From the NCBI GenBank assembly GCA_902500705.1, contig CABVRR010000004.1, positions 19,343-73,922 on the forward strand: a stretch of 54,580 bases of DNA, written 5' to 3'. The DNA is from an uncultured Nitrospira sp. Its GTDB lineage: Bacteria > Nitrospirota > Nitrospiria > Nitrospirales > Nitrospiraceae. Below, in pieces: positions 15,740 to 24,107 of this stretch; positions within the stretch are counted from its first letter, which is position 1, and each line of letters opens with the position of its first letter. A model generated the notes under the pieces. It saw nothing but the letters and a program-made list of their open reading frames with translations, was not told where the DNA came from and did no database searches. A program made the translations under genes and the position numbers.

Positions 15740-16317
15740 GACCGGAACAAGGCACGTTAATCAGCCGGGCTCAGGCCATGGCGGCTTTACTGGAGTTGTT
15801 GACCGATCAACCGGTCATTATCTGCAACGGGTTTCCTTCGCGTGAGGCGCACAAGATTGCGGATCGGCCCACCCATTTTTATATGATTGGTTCCATGGGT
15901 AATGCCCCGGCCATCGCGCTTGGCGTGGCACTCGCAAAGCCGAACAAACAGGTGATTACCTTCGACGGCGACGGGAATGTGTTGATGGGGATGGGCACGC
16001 TCGCAACGGTCGGTGCGCTGAAGCCGAAAAACTTTATCCACGTCGTCTTCGATAATGAAGTGTACGGAACGACGGGGAACCAGCCCACGATTTCCAACGT
16101 GGTGCCGCTGGAGAAAGTGGCGAAGGCGGCAGGCTACGTGAACGTTGAACGGGTGCTTGATCGTGACGATCTCGTCTATGAGTTCAAAGCCATGCTGAAG
16201 CAGGATGGGCCCAGTATGTTGCTGATCAAGGTCAATGAATTTGTGGAGGATGCCGGGCGTGTCCTGCACGATCCGCCGGAGATCACCCGCCGGTTCATGA
16301 AAGCCATTCAAGGATAG
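15736..16317 (+). CDS. Phosphonopyruvate decarboxylase-like, TPP-binding C-terminal subunit
   Basis: The protein has 193 residues. ATG 15736 overlaps the stop of the preceding gene (ATGA), which implies translational coupling. It is the pyrophosphate-binding half of the TPP enzyme. The metal/TPP motif GDGN is at residues 78-81, and the paired Asn lies at about 107 (VVFDNEVYGTTG). MIGSMGNAPAIALGVALA is also typical of this family. It should form the active enzyme with the preceding subunit and decarboxylate phosphonopyruvate. An in-frame reading could begin further upstream inside the first subunit gene, but that region encodes the end of that subunit. The transaminase gene starts 36 bases downstream with its own AAGGAG site. 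Confidence 0.83.
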   Translation: MRPEQGTLISRAQAMAALLELLTDQPVIICNGFPSREAHKIADRPTHFYMIGSMGNAPAIALGVALAKPNKQVITFDGDGNVLMGMGTLATVGALKPKNFIHVVFDNEVYGTTGNQPTISNVVPLEKVAKAAGYVNVERVLDRDDLVYEFKAMLKQDGPSMLLIKVNEFVEDAGRVLHDPPEITRRFMKAIQG

Positions 16318-16353
16318 AACATTCGTCGCGTTTCCTGAGAAAAGGAGAGAACC

Positions 16354-17436
16354 GTGGTTCTCCTGAATCCTGGGCCGGTCAATGTTTCGGAACGGGTGCG
16401 GCAGGCGTTGCTGAAGCCTGATATCTGTCATCGAGAAGATGAGTTTTTCGAACTGCTTCACCGCATCCAAACGAAACTCCTGAAAGCCTTTGTTCCTGGT
16501 GCCGAATCCGAGTACGTCGCCGTCGTCATGACGGGATCAGGGACGGCTGCCGTCGAAGCCGCCTTGATGTCGTCGCTCCCTCACGGCCGTCGCATGCTCA
16601 TCCTCAACAACGGGGTCTATGGCGAGCGACTGTCTCAAATTGTGGCTCTCCATCGCCTGGGTGTCAGCGAATTGAAGTATGACTGGACGGTACGTCCTGA
16701 CCCGGAGAAACTATTGCTTGCCTTGCGGCAACATCAGGAGGTGCATGTCGTCGGCATGGTGCACCACGAGACCACGACGGGCCTGCTCAACCCGGTCCAT
16801 GAAATCGCCGAGATCGTCGATAATCAGAATCGCGTGTTTGTCCTCGATGCCGTCAGCGCACTGGCGGGAGAGACCATCGACATCGCTCGATCGCACATCT
16901 ACATGGTGACGGGGACGGCGGGTAAGTGTATTCAGGGGTTTCCCGGCGTCTCGTTCGTACTGGTGCGGAAGGGGTTCGTCGAAAAAATGCGCTCGTACCC
17001 GAAGCGTTCATGGTATCTCCATCTCACCCATTACATCGATAACGAAGGGCGAGGCACGATTCCCTTCACGCCTGCAGTACAGGTCTACTATGCCTTCGAT
17101 GAAGCCCTCAGCGAGCTGCTCGAAGAGGGCGTAGCCACCCGCATCCAACGGTACAAGAAGATGGCGACGCTGATCCGCGGCCGAATGGCCAGACTTGGAG
17201 TGAAGGCGCTATTACCGGCGGACCAACAGTCGAATACCATCACTGCCTACCACCTGCCTGAAGGGATCCCGTACCAGACGTTGCACGACCGCCTCAAGCA
17301 GCAGGGCTATGTCATTTATGCCGGTCAAGGCAACTTGGAAAACAAGATTTTTCGCGTAGCCAACATGGGCGCATTATCCGAAGCGCAGTTCGGCGGGTTT
17401 CTTGACGCCTTTGAACAGGTGTGTAAAACGGCATGA
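16354..17436 (+). CDS. 2-aminoethylphosphonate-pyruvate transaminase-like aminotransferase
   Basis: The protein has 360 residues from GTG 16354 with AAGGAG upstream. It is a fold-type I PLP enzyme of the PhnW / alanine-glyoxylate transaminase group. The N-terminus reads LLNPGPVNVSERV and then CHREDEF, the glycine-rich MTGSGTAAVEAA contacts PLP, and Asp165 lies in FVLDAVSAL. The Schiff-base Lys is about 191 in GTAGKCIQGFPG. PhnW interconverts phosphonoacetaldehyde and 2-aminoethylphosphonate with alanine/pyruvate. In a biosynthetic cluster it would run toward 2-aminoethylphosphonate. The gene follows the decarboxylase by 36 bases and overlaps the next nucleotidyltransferase gene by 4 bases. 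A plain alanine-glyoxylate role is possible but less likely in this context. Confidence 0.85.
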   Translation: MVLLNPGPVNVSERVRQALLKPDICHREDEFFELLHRIQTKLLKAFVPGAESEYVAVVMTGSGTAAVEAALMSSLPHGRRMLILNNGVYGERLSQIVALHRLGVSELKYDWTVRPDPEKLLLALRQHQEVHVVGMVHHETTTGLLNPVHEIAEIVDNQNRVFVLDAVSALAGETIDIARSHIYMVTGTAGKCIQGFPGVSFVLVRKGFVEKMRSYPKRSWYLHLTHYIDNEGRGTIPFTPAVQVYYAFDEALSELLEEGVATRIQRYKKMATLIRGRMARLGVKALLPADQQSNTITAYHLPEGIPYQTLHDRLKQQGYVIYAGQGNLENKIFRVANMGALSEAQFGGFLDAFEQVCKTA

Positions 17437-18152
17437 AGGCGGTCATCCTTGCAGCCGGAGTCGGAAAGCGTCTGTGGGAAATCACCCAACATCGCCCGAA
17501 ATGTCTCATCGAGATCGGTGGTCGGACGCTCCTGCATCGCTACTTAGAGTCGCTGGCCTCCGTCGGGATTCGTCGGGCAGAGATGGTCGTCGGGTATAAG
17601 CAGGAGATGATTCGTGCGGCGGTTGCACAGGATTCGTGCGGCGTCGATGTGACGTTTCTGGTCAACGAACAGTTTCATAAAGGCAGTATTTCTTCGCTGT
17701 GGATCGCACGAACCGCGCTTGACGACGATGTCGTCGTGATGGATGCCGACGTGCTGTTTCATCCGGAAATCCTCAGGCGTTTGGTGTCTTCCTCTGCTGA
17801 GAATGCGCTGCTGATGGATGAGACCGTAAAGCAGACCGGAGAGGAATGTATGGTCGTCGTGGCGGGCAGCCGGGTGATCGCCCTCACGAAGCAGATGCCG
17901 TCTCAGTACGATTATGCCGGGGAAGGGGTTGGATTTCTTCGAGTGCGGCATGCCGACGCGCCTCGCGTGGTCTCGTCGCTTCGTGACTGTCTCGACAAAA
18001 ACTTGTGGGAGATGGAGTACGAAGACGCGCTGCGACAGTATTTCCAGGATGTGCGGGTCGGGTATGAACGGATCGGGGGACTACCCTGGACCGAGATCGA
18101 TTTCATCGAAGACGTAAGAAAGGCAGAATTGGAAGTTTTGCCGAGATTGTGA
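17433..18152 (+). CDS. Nucleotidyltransferase, PntC/LicC-like
   Basis: The protein has 239 residues. ATG 17433 overlaps the transaminase stop codon. All signatures of a sugar-phosphate or phosphocholine-type nucleotidyltransferase are intact: AAGVGKRL at 7-14, PKCLIEIGGR with Lys23, the metal Asp pair in MDADV (104-106) and a C-terminal WTEIDFIED segment. PntC and LicC transfer CMP from CTP onto 2-aminoethylphosphonate or phosphocholine. The direct coupling to a PhnW-like gene fits CTP:2-aminoethylphosphonate cytidylyltransferase, as in the PntC-transaminase fusion of Treponema. The exact nucleotide and substrate are inferred. This is the only one of the three such domains in the region with a canonical loop. 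Confidence 0.82.
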   Translation: MKAVILAAGVGKRLWEITQHRPKCLIEIGGRTLLHRYLESLASVGIRRAEMVVGYKQEMIRAAVAQDSCGVDVTFLVNEQFHKGSISSLWIARTALDDDVVVMDADVLFHPEILRRLVSSSAENALLMDETVKQTGEECMVVVAGSRVIALTKQMPSQYDYAGEGVGFLRVRHADAPRVVSSLRDCLDKNLWEMEYEDALRQYFQDVRVGYERIGGLPWTEIDFIEDVRKAELEVLPRL

Positions 18153-18246
18153 GAGAGTCTTCATTGATGGGATGCCCGACAGAGAAGGCTTTCGTCCCAG
18201 AGCTTACAGGGGCTATTGGTGAGCGTGTTCCGTCGACGATAACGCC

Positions 18247-19683
18247 ATGAGTAAGGGGATCCTTCAAAGGAAAGCTGAAATCCAAGGATTGGCGACGGCT
18301 ATTTTGCTGCCGTCTGTCAGGTTGTTTGGCTACCCGATAGAGTCGCAGGTCGAGGATCTTGGACCGTTGACGCGGGTTGTGGGAATTGGGCTTTTTCAGC
18401 GGGCCGTGCTTACGCTGCAACGGGCCGGCATTCGTCAATTGATCGTCTTATCCGGTCCTGAAGAAGAGCAGCTCAAGCAGGAGCTCAGTAAGGGACCTCA
18501 TGTCACGATCCCTGTCCGATGGATGCCGATTCGTGAATTTCCCCTTGAGGATTCTCGAACCTGGGAAGCCCTGGCGGCCGAAGTACATGGCTTTGCATTG
18601 GTCGCGAGCGTCGATAGCGTGTTTTCCCGAGGGTTGATCGAACGGTTACGGCGCGACGTGCAGGACGGTCAGGCCATTGTGGTGTCTCAGGCTCCGCAGA
18701 GACAGGTCGATCAGCTCTTGGTGCAAGGCTTACGGTCGAACATCTCGTCAGGTCGTCCGGCGGTCTTCGCGACGCCGTATTTCAACGATCCGACCTTGCG
18801 TGTCGCTGAGTTGGTCGTCGTGCCCGCCAGTCTGATGAGTGCCACGAATCACGCGGTGGGTGAGAAGGGGAGTCCTCCGATCCGCCAGTGGCTCGAGCGA
18901 GCTGCGGCAGATGGTCGCATGCGTATCGTCTCGACCGATGAGAAGAGAGAGAATTGGTATCAGTCCGTTCGAACCCTCGCTGACGTCCAAGCAGCTGAAA
19001 AGAAGTTGTTCAATTCGCTCAAGGGAGAGTTTGAGGGGTTCGTCGATCGATATTTCAATCGTAAGATCTCACGCTGGTTCACACGTCTGTTTCTCGTCAT
19101 GGGGTTGTCGCCCAATTCGATCACGGTCCTTGCCGGGCTGATTGGCATGCTTGCAGCGGCCGGATTTGGGATGGGCACGTATGGCGCCGGGATTGTGGCC
19201 GCCCTCCTTTTTCAATTGGCAGCCATCATTGATTGCTGCGATGGTGAAGTTGCGCGGTTGACCTTTACCGAGTCCCCATTGGGAGCTTGGCTCGATATCG
19301 CCTTGGACAACCTTGTCCATATGGCGATTTTTGCTGGTATTGCGGTGGGACTCTACACGACTCACATCGGACAACCGGAGGACTGGATTCCTCTCGCGCT
19401 CGGCGTCGCCGCGGTATTCGGCAACGTTCTTTCATTCTTGCTCGTCGGCAAGGCACAAAAGATTAAAACGGTGAGTGGCTGGAGAGCCCCTACTCATGCG
19501 GCCTGGGCGGACGTCATGTTGAAAAATGTCGCCAGCCGCGATTTCTCAGCGGCCTTGCTGGGTTTTGCCCTATTCGATCAACTCTACTGGTTCCTTTTCT
19601 TTGCAGCGGCCGGTTCCTTGTTGTTTGCCGGCGCCATGATGTGGGTCACTCGTCCATCTGCCGTCTCGTCTGCTCGGCTGTAA
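18247..19683 (+). CDS. Nucleotidyltransferase-like / CDP-alcohol phosphotransferase fusion
   Basis: The protein has 478 residues. Residues 1-250 look like a nucleotidyltransferase fold that has lost its canonical glycine loop. Residues 260-470 form an integral-membrane CDP-alcohol phosphotransferase with several helices. The full signature is present: Asp329, Asp332-Gly333, Ala336-Arg337, Gly346, Asp350, Asp354 (spacing D-x2-DG-x2-AR-x8-G-x3-D-x3-D). Such enzymes transfer a phospho-alcohol from a CDP or CMP donor to a lipid or polyol acceptor at the membrane. The layout resembles the fused inositol-1-phosphate cytidylyltransferase / di-inositol phosphate synthase. In this cluster a CMP-phosphonate donor is a reasonable guess. 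It starts at ATG 18247, 94 bases after the preceding gene, with a weak ribosome binding site. Confidence 0.83.
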   Translation: MSKGILQRKAEIQGLATAILLPSVRLFGYPIESQVEDLGPLTRVVGIGLFQRAVLTLQRAGIRQLIVLSGPEEEQLKQELSKGPHVTIPVRWMPIREFPLEDSRTWEALAAEVHGFALVASVDSVFSRGLIERLRRDVQDGQAIVVSQAPQRQVDQLLVQGLRSNISSGRPAVFATPYFNDPTLRVAELVVVPASLMSATNHAVGEKGSPPIRQWLERAAADGRMRIVSTDEKRENWYQSVRTLADVQAAEKKLFNSLKGEFEGFVDRYFNRKISRWFTRLFLVMGLSPNSITVLAGLIGMLAAAGFGMGTYGAGIVAALLFQLAAIIDCCDGEVARLTFTESPLGAWLDIALDNLVHMAIFAGIAVGLYTTHIGQPEDWIPLALGVAAVFGNVLSFLLVGKAQKIKTVSGWRAPTHAAWADVMLKNVASRDFSAALLGFALFDQLYWFLFFAAAGSLLFAGAMMWVTRPSAVSSARL

Positions 19684-19708
19684 ATGCCGTGTTTGCCATC
19701 CGACTAAC

Positions 19709-20713
19709 GTGTTGCGCTATATCCTACTCGCCCTTGGTCTCATCGTTCTGAGCCTTCTTATCTGGCGTAGCGGTCCAGCCAATATCTACGAGGCTGCAAT
19801 CAGACTCGGTCCGACAGCCTTGCTCGCCATCCTGATCCCTTCCGTCATCATGTATTGCGTTGAAGCCTATGGATGGCATGTCGTACTGGGACGCGCGGCA
19901 CAAAGAGTTTCATTTTGGCGACTGCTGACGATTCGGACCGCCGGCGAGGTGGTGAATATGACGACACCGGCTTATCTGGCGGGAGAGCCGTTAAAGGCGT
20001 ATTTGCTTAAAAAATACGATGTTTCTCTGGCGGAGGGCGCGGCGTCCGTCGTGATTGCGAAGACGACCATGACGATTGCTGAAGTCTTCTATATCCTCAT
20101 AGGGATTGCCCTTACCTTTTGGATTCTTGGCACCGGGAGCTCAGCGGGGCAGACGATTACAGCAGCCCTGTTGAGCGTCGGACTGCTGGTGTGCTCAATC
20201 GTGGGGTTTGTATTGATCCAACAGCGTGGGCTGTTTGCCTCGATACTCTCAGTGGTCAAGAGATTGGGTGTGCGCATTCGGTTTTTGGAAGCACAGGAAG
20301 AGCAGCTGCACTCGATCGACCAAACGATTCGCAATTTCTACCGCCATCATCAAAAGGCCTTTTATGTGTCGATCGGGGTCTACTTTGTGGGCTGGTTGGC
20401 TGAATCGGTGGAAGTGTTTGGAATCATCTATATGCTCGGGGGTTCGGTGAGTGTGTGGTCTGCGTTCGCGATCGGGGCGCTCGCGGTGTTTATCAAAGGC
20501 GGATCCTCCTTTATTCCAGGCAGCGTGGGTGCTCAAGATGCCGGGAATCTTTTGTTGCTTCAAGCATTCGGCTACAGTGACCTGACGGGGATCACTTTTG
20601 CGCTGCTGCGGAGGTTTCGCGAGTTAGTCTGGATTGCGATCGGACTACTCTGCTTGGCCGTGGTGGGGAAACACGGAATAGACCAGGCTCAACGAACCGA
20701 GGGCCTTTCCTGA
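19709..20713 (+). CDS. LPG synthase TM / flippase-like membrane protein
   Basis: The protein has 334 residues with about seven or eight hydrophobic helices. It belongs by pattern to the lysylphosphatidylglycerol synthase transmembrane (UPF0104) family. It has an N-terminal helix pair and the conserved GEVVNMTTPAYLAGEPLKAYLL stretch (20 residues quoted as separate blocks GEVVNMTTP and AYLAGEPLKA). There is also GGSSFIPGSVGAQDAGNLLL near the C-terminus. Family members move lipid-linked substrates across the membrane, so it could flip the product of the preceding phosphotransferase. The start is GTG 19709, 25 bases after the preceding stop, without a clear ribosome binding site. Its 3' end overlaps the convergent PilZ gene by 25 bases. 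It is the last gene of the plus-strand operon. Confidence 0.8.
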   Translation: MLRYILLALGLIVLSLLIWRSGPANIYEAAIRLGPTALLAILIPSVIMYCVEAYGWHVVLGRAAQRVSFWRLLTIRTAGEVVNMTTPAYLAGEPLKAYLLKKYDVSLAEGAASVVIAKTTMTIAEVFYILIGIALTFWILGTGSSAGQTITAALLSVGLLVCSIVGFVLIQQRGLFASILSVVKRLGVRIRFLEAQEEQLHSIDQTIRNFYRHHQKAFYVSIGVYFVGWLAESVEVFGIIYMLGGSVSVWSAFAIGALAVFIKGGSSFIPGSVGAQDAGNLLLLQAFGYSDLTGITFALLRRFRELVWIAIGLLCLAVVGKHGIDQAQRTEGLS

Positions 20714-21060
20714 AGGATCTCCTGAAATCGCTCGACCATGCGATCCCACACAAACCCGTGGAGCCGAAAATCAGCAGCCCGCTCCACCTTGTGAAACTGA
20801 AGCCCTATCCGATTCCCTCGGATCCATCGGACCTCCGCTTCTTCGACCGAGAGCGACTGTGTTTGATCCGGGAGGATCAGCCGCACGCGGAGTGTGGTTC
20901 GCTGCGGTGCGGCATCGGCGCACTCGATCGCGCAACCGAACACTGTGAGGTTGGTTACTTTCCCTTCCGCGATCGTTTCCGTGTCAGAAAACATCACGGG
21001 ATACTGCACGGTAAGTGGAACCCGATAATGGTGTCGAAAATAGGGCCGTGTGGATTCCAT
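20689..21060 (-). CDS. PilZ domain protein, second motif altered
   Basis: From ATG 21060 the protein has 123 residues. RHHYR provides the RxxxR motif. The second element reads NLTVFG, with Thr in place of the usual Ser. Binding of c-di-GMP is therefore likely but less certain than for the other PilZ proteins. A longer form from GTG 21120 is possible and would add a charged N-terminal tail. Neither start has a good ribosome binding site. The gene is convergent with the flippase-like gene and overlaps its end. A second PilZ gene lies 49-108 bases upstream on the same strand, depending on the start used. Confidence 0.8.
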   Translation of the reverse strand: MESTRPYFRHHYRVPLTVQYPVMFSDTETIAEGKVTNLTVFGCAIECADAAPQRTTLRVRLILPDQTQSLSVEEAEVRWIRGNRIGLQFHKVERAADFRLHGFVWDRMVERFQEILQERPSVR

Positions 21061-21168
21061 GGAGGCCCAGTGTAGTCGGATTTCTGAGGTAGCTGAATCC
21101 CTCTTTCGCGGGGACAACACAAGTTCTCAACGTTGTCCGGATTCTCTCGCAATGAGAGCGATGCCTAT

Positions 21169-21567
21169 TCAGGCGGAGTAATACTTATTGAGGTGTTCAC
21201 GCTGGAATTGGATGATATGCCGGATCAACAGTTCTCGATCCTGATTGGCCATCCTGACGAAGCGACCGTGGAGGCGATACGTGTTGAGTGGGTAGGTAAT
21301 GGGATCAACATACAACACTTCCAGGCAGGCCTTAAAGTGCACCTGTTCGGGAAGGAGCAGGGTGCACGAGAGAATGTCGTTGGGTTGAAAAAGCTCGTGG
21401 ACCACCAAACCGATGCCGCCGGCGCTCAGATTGACGGATTGCTTGATCGGTATGATCTCCGCGCTGTCGCTCTCAGACTGAAGGCAGATGGGCAAGGTAA
21501 CGGTGATGCGATAAAACTCGCGGCGATCTGCCGGAGATGGCTGTGGGGTCGGGGTGTCTGCTGCCAT
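21169..21567 (-). CDS. PilZ domain protein
   Basis: The protein has 132 residues. A Pro-rich leader of about 14 residues is followed by RREFYR, containing RxxxR. NLSAGG supplies the second c-di-GMP-binding element. The domain then runs to about residue 115 and ends in a short basic tail. It is a single-domain cytosolic receptor without an output module. The start ATG 21567 lacks a ribosome binding site, but a TATACT-like element lies about 10 bases upstream on this strand, which could mean a nearly leaderless message. It sits in tandem with another PilZ gene, together forming a pair that ends the phosphonate-type region. Confidence 0.85.
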   Translation of the reverse strand: MAADTPTPQPSPADRREFYRITVTLPICLQSESDSAEIIPIKQSVNLSAGGIGLVVHELFQPNDILSCTLLLPEQVHFKACLEVLYVDPITYPLNTYRLHGRFVRMANQDRELLIRHIIQFQREHLNKYYSA

Positions 21568-21946
21568 GGTACGCAGGAGTATATCAAAAAAGGGGAAAGG
21601 ACAACTGAGACGGTCTTCAGTGCTCGCATGTCTGCATAGGTGTGGATGGATCTAGTAGATGGTCTGTACTGCATTTGCACATGCGAGGGGGTGGATTTGT
21701 CTTAACCGGTATGGGGTCTTATTGATTGTGAAATTAAGGTCGAACTCTAGACTGAGTCGGGCTGAATCCTATCTCCAAGCTAGGCTTCCTGACGGAAGGT
21801 TTTTGGGAGGCAGATACTGAGAGGATTATCAATATGCACGATGTTCGCGTTCATGCGATCTCCGGTGTGAGGCTACGTTGTCATCACACTATGGGCTGGA
21901 CACACAACAGGGCGCCTGATTTACAACCCCCAGGCAGGTTGTTAGG
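21568..21946. other. Intergenic region upstream of cstA
   Basis: No supported open frame lies here. A small hairpin (CTTCC-TGAC-GGAAG, 21785-21798) is followed by G and five T. It resembles a weak terminator on the plus strand, but no plus-strand gene precedes it closely, so it could also be an attenuator-like element in the cstA leader. No convincing -35/-10 pair or operator was found, and nothing resembles a tRNA. Confidence 0.35.
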
Positions 21947-23962
21947 ATGCCGCGCATGAAAACGGTGATGAATCTGCTCTGGGTTTTGTTCTCGCTTCTT
22001 GGCGCAGTGGCGCTGGCCCATGTGGTCGGTGCCATTAATCCCAACGAAAAAGTAAATGGCCTCTGGCTGGTCGTAGCGGCGGCCTGCATCTATGTACTGG
22101 CCTATCGGTTCTACGGCCGCTGGCTCGCTAGGCACGTCGTTGGATTGAATAACCAGTACGTGACGCCCGCGGTGCGACTCAATGACGGAGTCAATTTCCA
22201 CCCCACGAATAAAGTCGTCCTCTTCGGCCACCACTTCGCAGCGATAGCGGGGGCTGGACCGTTGCTTGGTCCGGTGTTGGCGGCGCAATTCGGCTTTGTG
22301 CCGGGGTTTCTTTGGCTGGTGATCGGTGCGGTGTTGGCCGGAGCGGTGCAGGACTTCATCATTCTGGTAGCCTCGATGAGACGCAACGGGCGCTCTCTCC
22401 CTGAGATTGCTCACGATGAACTCGGCTCTGTCACAGGGACTGCGACGGCAGTGGCGGTGCTTTTTATTGTCGTTGTCGCGCTCGCCGGGCTCGGGTTCGC
22501 CGTGGTGAACGCGCTCTTTCATAATGCTTGGGGCACGTTTACGATCGCGATGACCGTGCCGATCGGCTTCATGATGGGGTTTTATCTTCAAAAGTTTCGA
22601 CCAGGCGCGGTGGCAGAAGTGTCGGTACTTGGGGTTGTCCTCTTGATTACAGCAGTGCTGTTCGGCCGAGTAGTGGCGCAGTCACCATACGCGTGGCTTT
22701 TTGAGTTCGACAAACCGGCGCTGGTCTGGATTTTGGCCGGCTATGGTTTTCTCGCCTCGGTGTTGCCGGGCTGGATGTTGCTGGTCCCTCGTGGCTACCT
22801 CTCGACCTTCATGAAGCTTGGGGTCGTGCTTCTACTTGGGCTTGGCGTTATTCTGATGGCGCCGACGATCGAGATGCCGCGTGTGACGCAGTTCGTCAAT
22901 GGCGGCGGCCCAATCATTCCAGGCACGCTCTTCCCCTTTCTGTTCATCACGATTGCCTGCGGAGCCATCTCGGGATTCCACTCGTTGGTCTCATCCGGTA
23001 CGACGCCAAAAATGATTGAGCAGGAATCGCAAGCGGTGGTGGGGTACGCGGCGATGCTGCTAGAAAGTTTTGTTGGCGTGATGGCGCTGATCGCCGCCTC
23101 CGTGTTGATTCCAGGCGACTATTTGGCGATCAATACAACGTTGAGTGCTGAGACCTTAACGGCCATGGGCTTTGCACCGTCGCGAATTACTGAGTTGTCA
23201 CAGATGGTTGAAGCGGATGTGGCAGGGCGTCCCGGTGGAGCGGTATCACTGGCGGTCGGCATGGCGTCGATTTTTTCCGCATTGCCCGGCATGGCTGGTC
23301 TGATGGCCTATTGGTATCAATTTGCGTTGGTGTTTGAAGCATTATTTATCCTGACGACGATTGATACGGGAACACGCGTGGCACGGTATCTCATCCAAGA
23401 AATGGTGGGCAGAGTCTATGCGCCCTGTCGCCGAATGAATTGGATCCCAGGCGTGTTGGTCAGCAGCGGCGTTGTCGTGGGCGCGTGGGCCTATTTGGTC
23501 GGGACCGGGAATATTTCCACGATTTGGCCGATGTTCGGCGCGGCCAATCAGTTGCTTGGGATGTTGGCGCTCTGCATTGGAACAACGGTGCTGATCAAGA
23601 TGTGGAAATCGCCGTATCTCTGGGTGACTGTGCTGCCGATGTTCTTTGTGGGGGGGATTACGCTGACCGGGTCTTACGAGATGTTCTGGATGTTTTGGAA
23701 GAAAGCGTCGACGGCGGGGGCGGGGCAGGCGTTTGCCCTGTATCTGGATACGGTGTTGGTGACGCTGGTAGCGGTATTGGGCATAATCGTCTTGAGCGAC
23801 AGTCTTAGGCAGTGGTACGGCTATGTGGTTTTGAAGAAGCCATTTACATCAAGCGAAGTGGTTGTGATGGCAGGCGGTGGAACAGCTGGGCGGATGCAAA
23901 CGGCGATTCATTGTAATGAAGAGAAGCGGTTTAAGTTGCCGCATGGGACGGGGTGTTGCTGA
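21947..23962 (+). CDS. cstA: Carbon starvation protein A family transporter
   Basis: The 671-residue polytopic inner-membrane protein has at least fifteen hydrophobic segments. It carries the CstA signatures FHPTNKVVLFGHHFAAIAG (first third), GPLLGPVLAAQFG, GAVQDFIILV and GFHSLVSSGTTPK. CstA proteins import pyruvate and possibly peptides when cells are starved for carbon. The start is ambiguous: ATG 21947 or ATG 21956. The second has an AGGA element at a better distance, and both give the same first helix. The gene stands alone. In a chemolithoautotroph it may scavenge small organic acids, which is inference. Confidence 0.93.
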   Translation: MPRMKTVMNLLWVLFSLLGAVALAHVVGAINPNEKVNGLWLVVAAACIYVLAYRFYGRWLARHVVGLNNQYVTPAVRLNDGVNFHPTNKVVLFGHHFAAIAGAGPLLGPVLAAQFGFVPGFLWLVIGAVLAGAVQDFIILVASMRRNGRSLPEIAHDELGSVTGTATAVAVLFIVVVALAGLGFAVVNALFHNAWGTFTIAMTVPIGFMMGFYLQKFRPGAVAEVSVLGVVLLITAVLFGRVVAQSPYAWLFEFDKPALVWILAGYGFLASVLPGWMLLVPRGYLSTFMKLGVVLLLGLGVILMAPTIEMPRVTQFVNGGGPIIPGTLFPFLFITIACGAISGFHSLVSSGTTPKMIEQESQAVVGYAAMLLESFVGVMALIAASVLIPGDYLAINTTLSAETLTAMGFAPSRITELSQMVEADVAGRPGGAVSLAVGMASIFSALPGMAGLMAYWYQFALVFEALFILTTIDTGTRVARYLIQEMVGRVYAPCRRMNWIPGVLVSSGVVVGAWAYLVGTGNISTIWPMFGAANQLLGMLALCIGTTVLIKMWKSPYLWVTVLPMFFVGGITLTGSYEMFWMFWKKASTAGAGQAFALYLDTVLVTLVAVLGIIVLSDSLRQWYGYVVLKKPFTSSEVVVMAGGGTAGRMQTAIHCNEEKRFKLPHGTGCC

Positions 23963-24107
23963 GGGCAGCATGGTCAATCTCCCGTGCTCGTACGATGCAC
24001 ACAGGGGATCAATCGAATGATGCAATGCTGGGTGGCGCTCGATGCATACGTGCAGTGGGAGATTAACCGCGCTCCCTGTTTGAGTGAAAGAAAAGAAGGA
24101 GGAGGTC

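Noticed and set aside
15242-16317. Coenzyme M pathway sulfopyruvate decarboxylase as main annotation
   Set aside because: No ComA, ComB or ComC-like genes are present, and PEP-mutase-like and PhnW-like neighbours support the phosphonate reading.
21785-21805. Hairpin with T-run upstream of cstA
   Set aside because: The stem is 5 bp, and no plus-strand gene ends nearby. I could not decide between terminator and leader structure.
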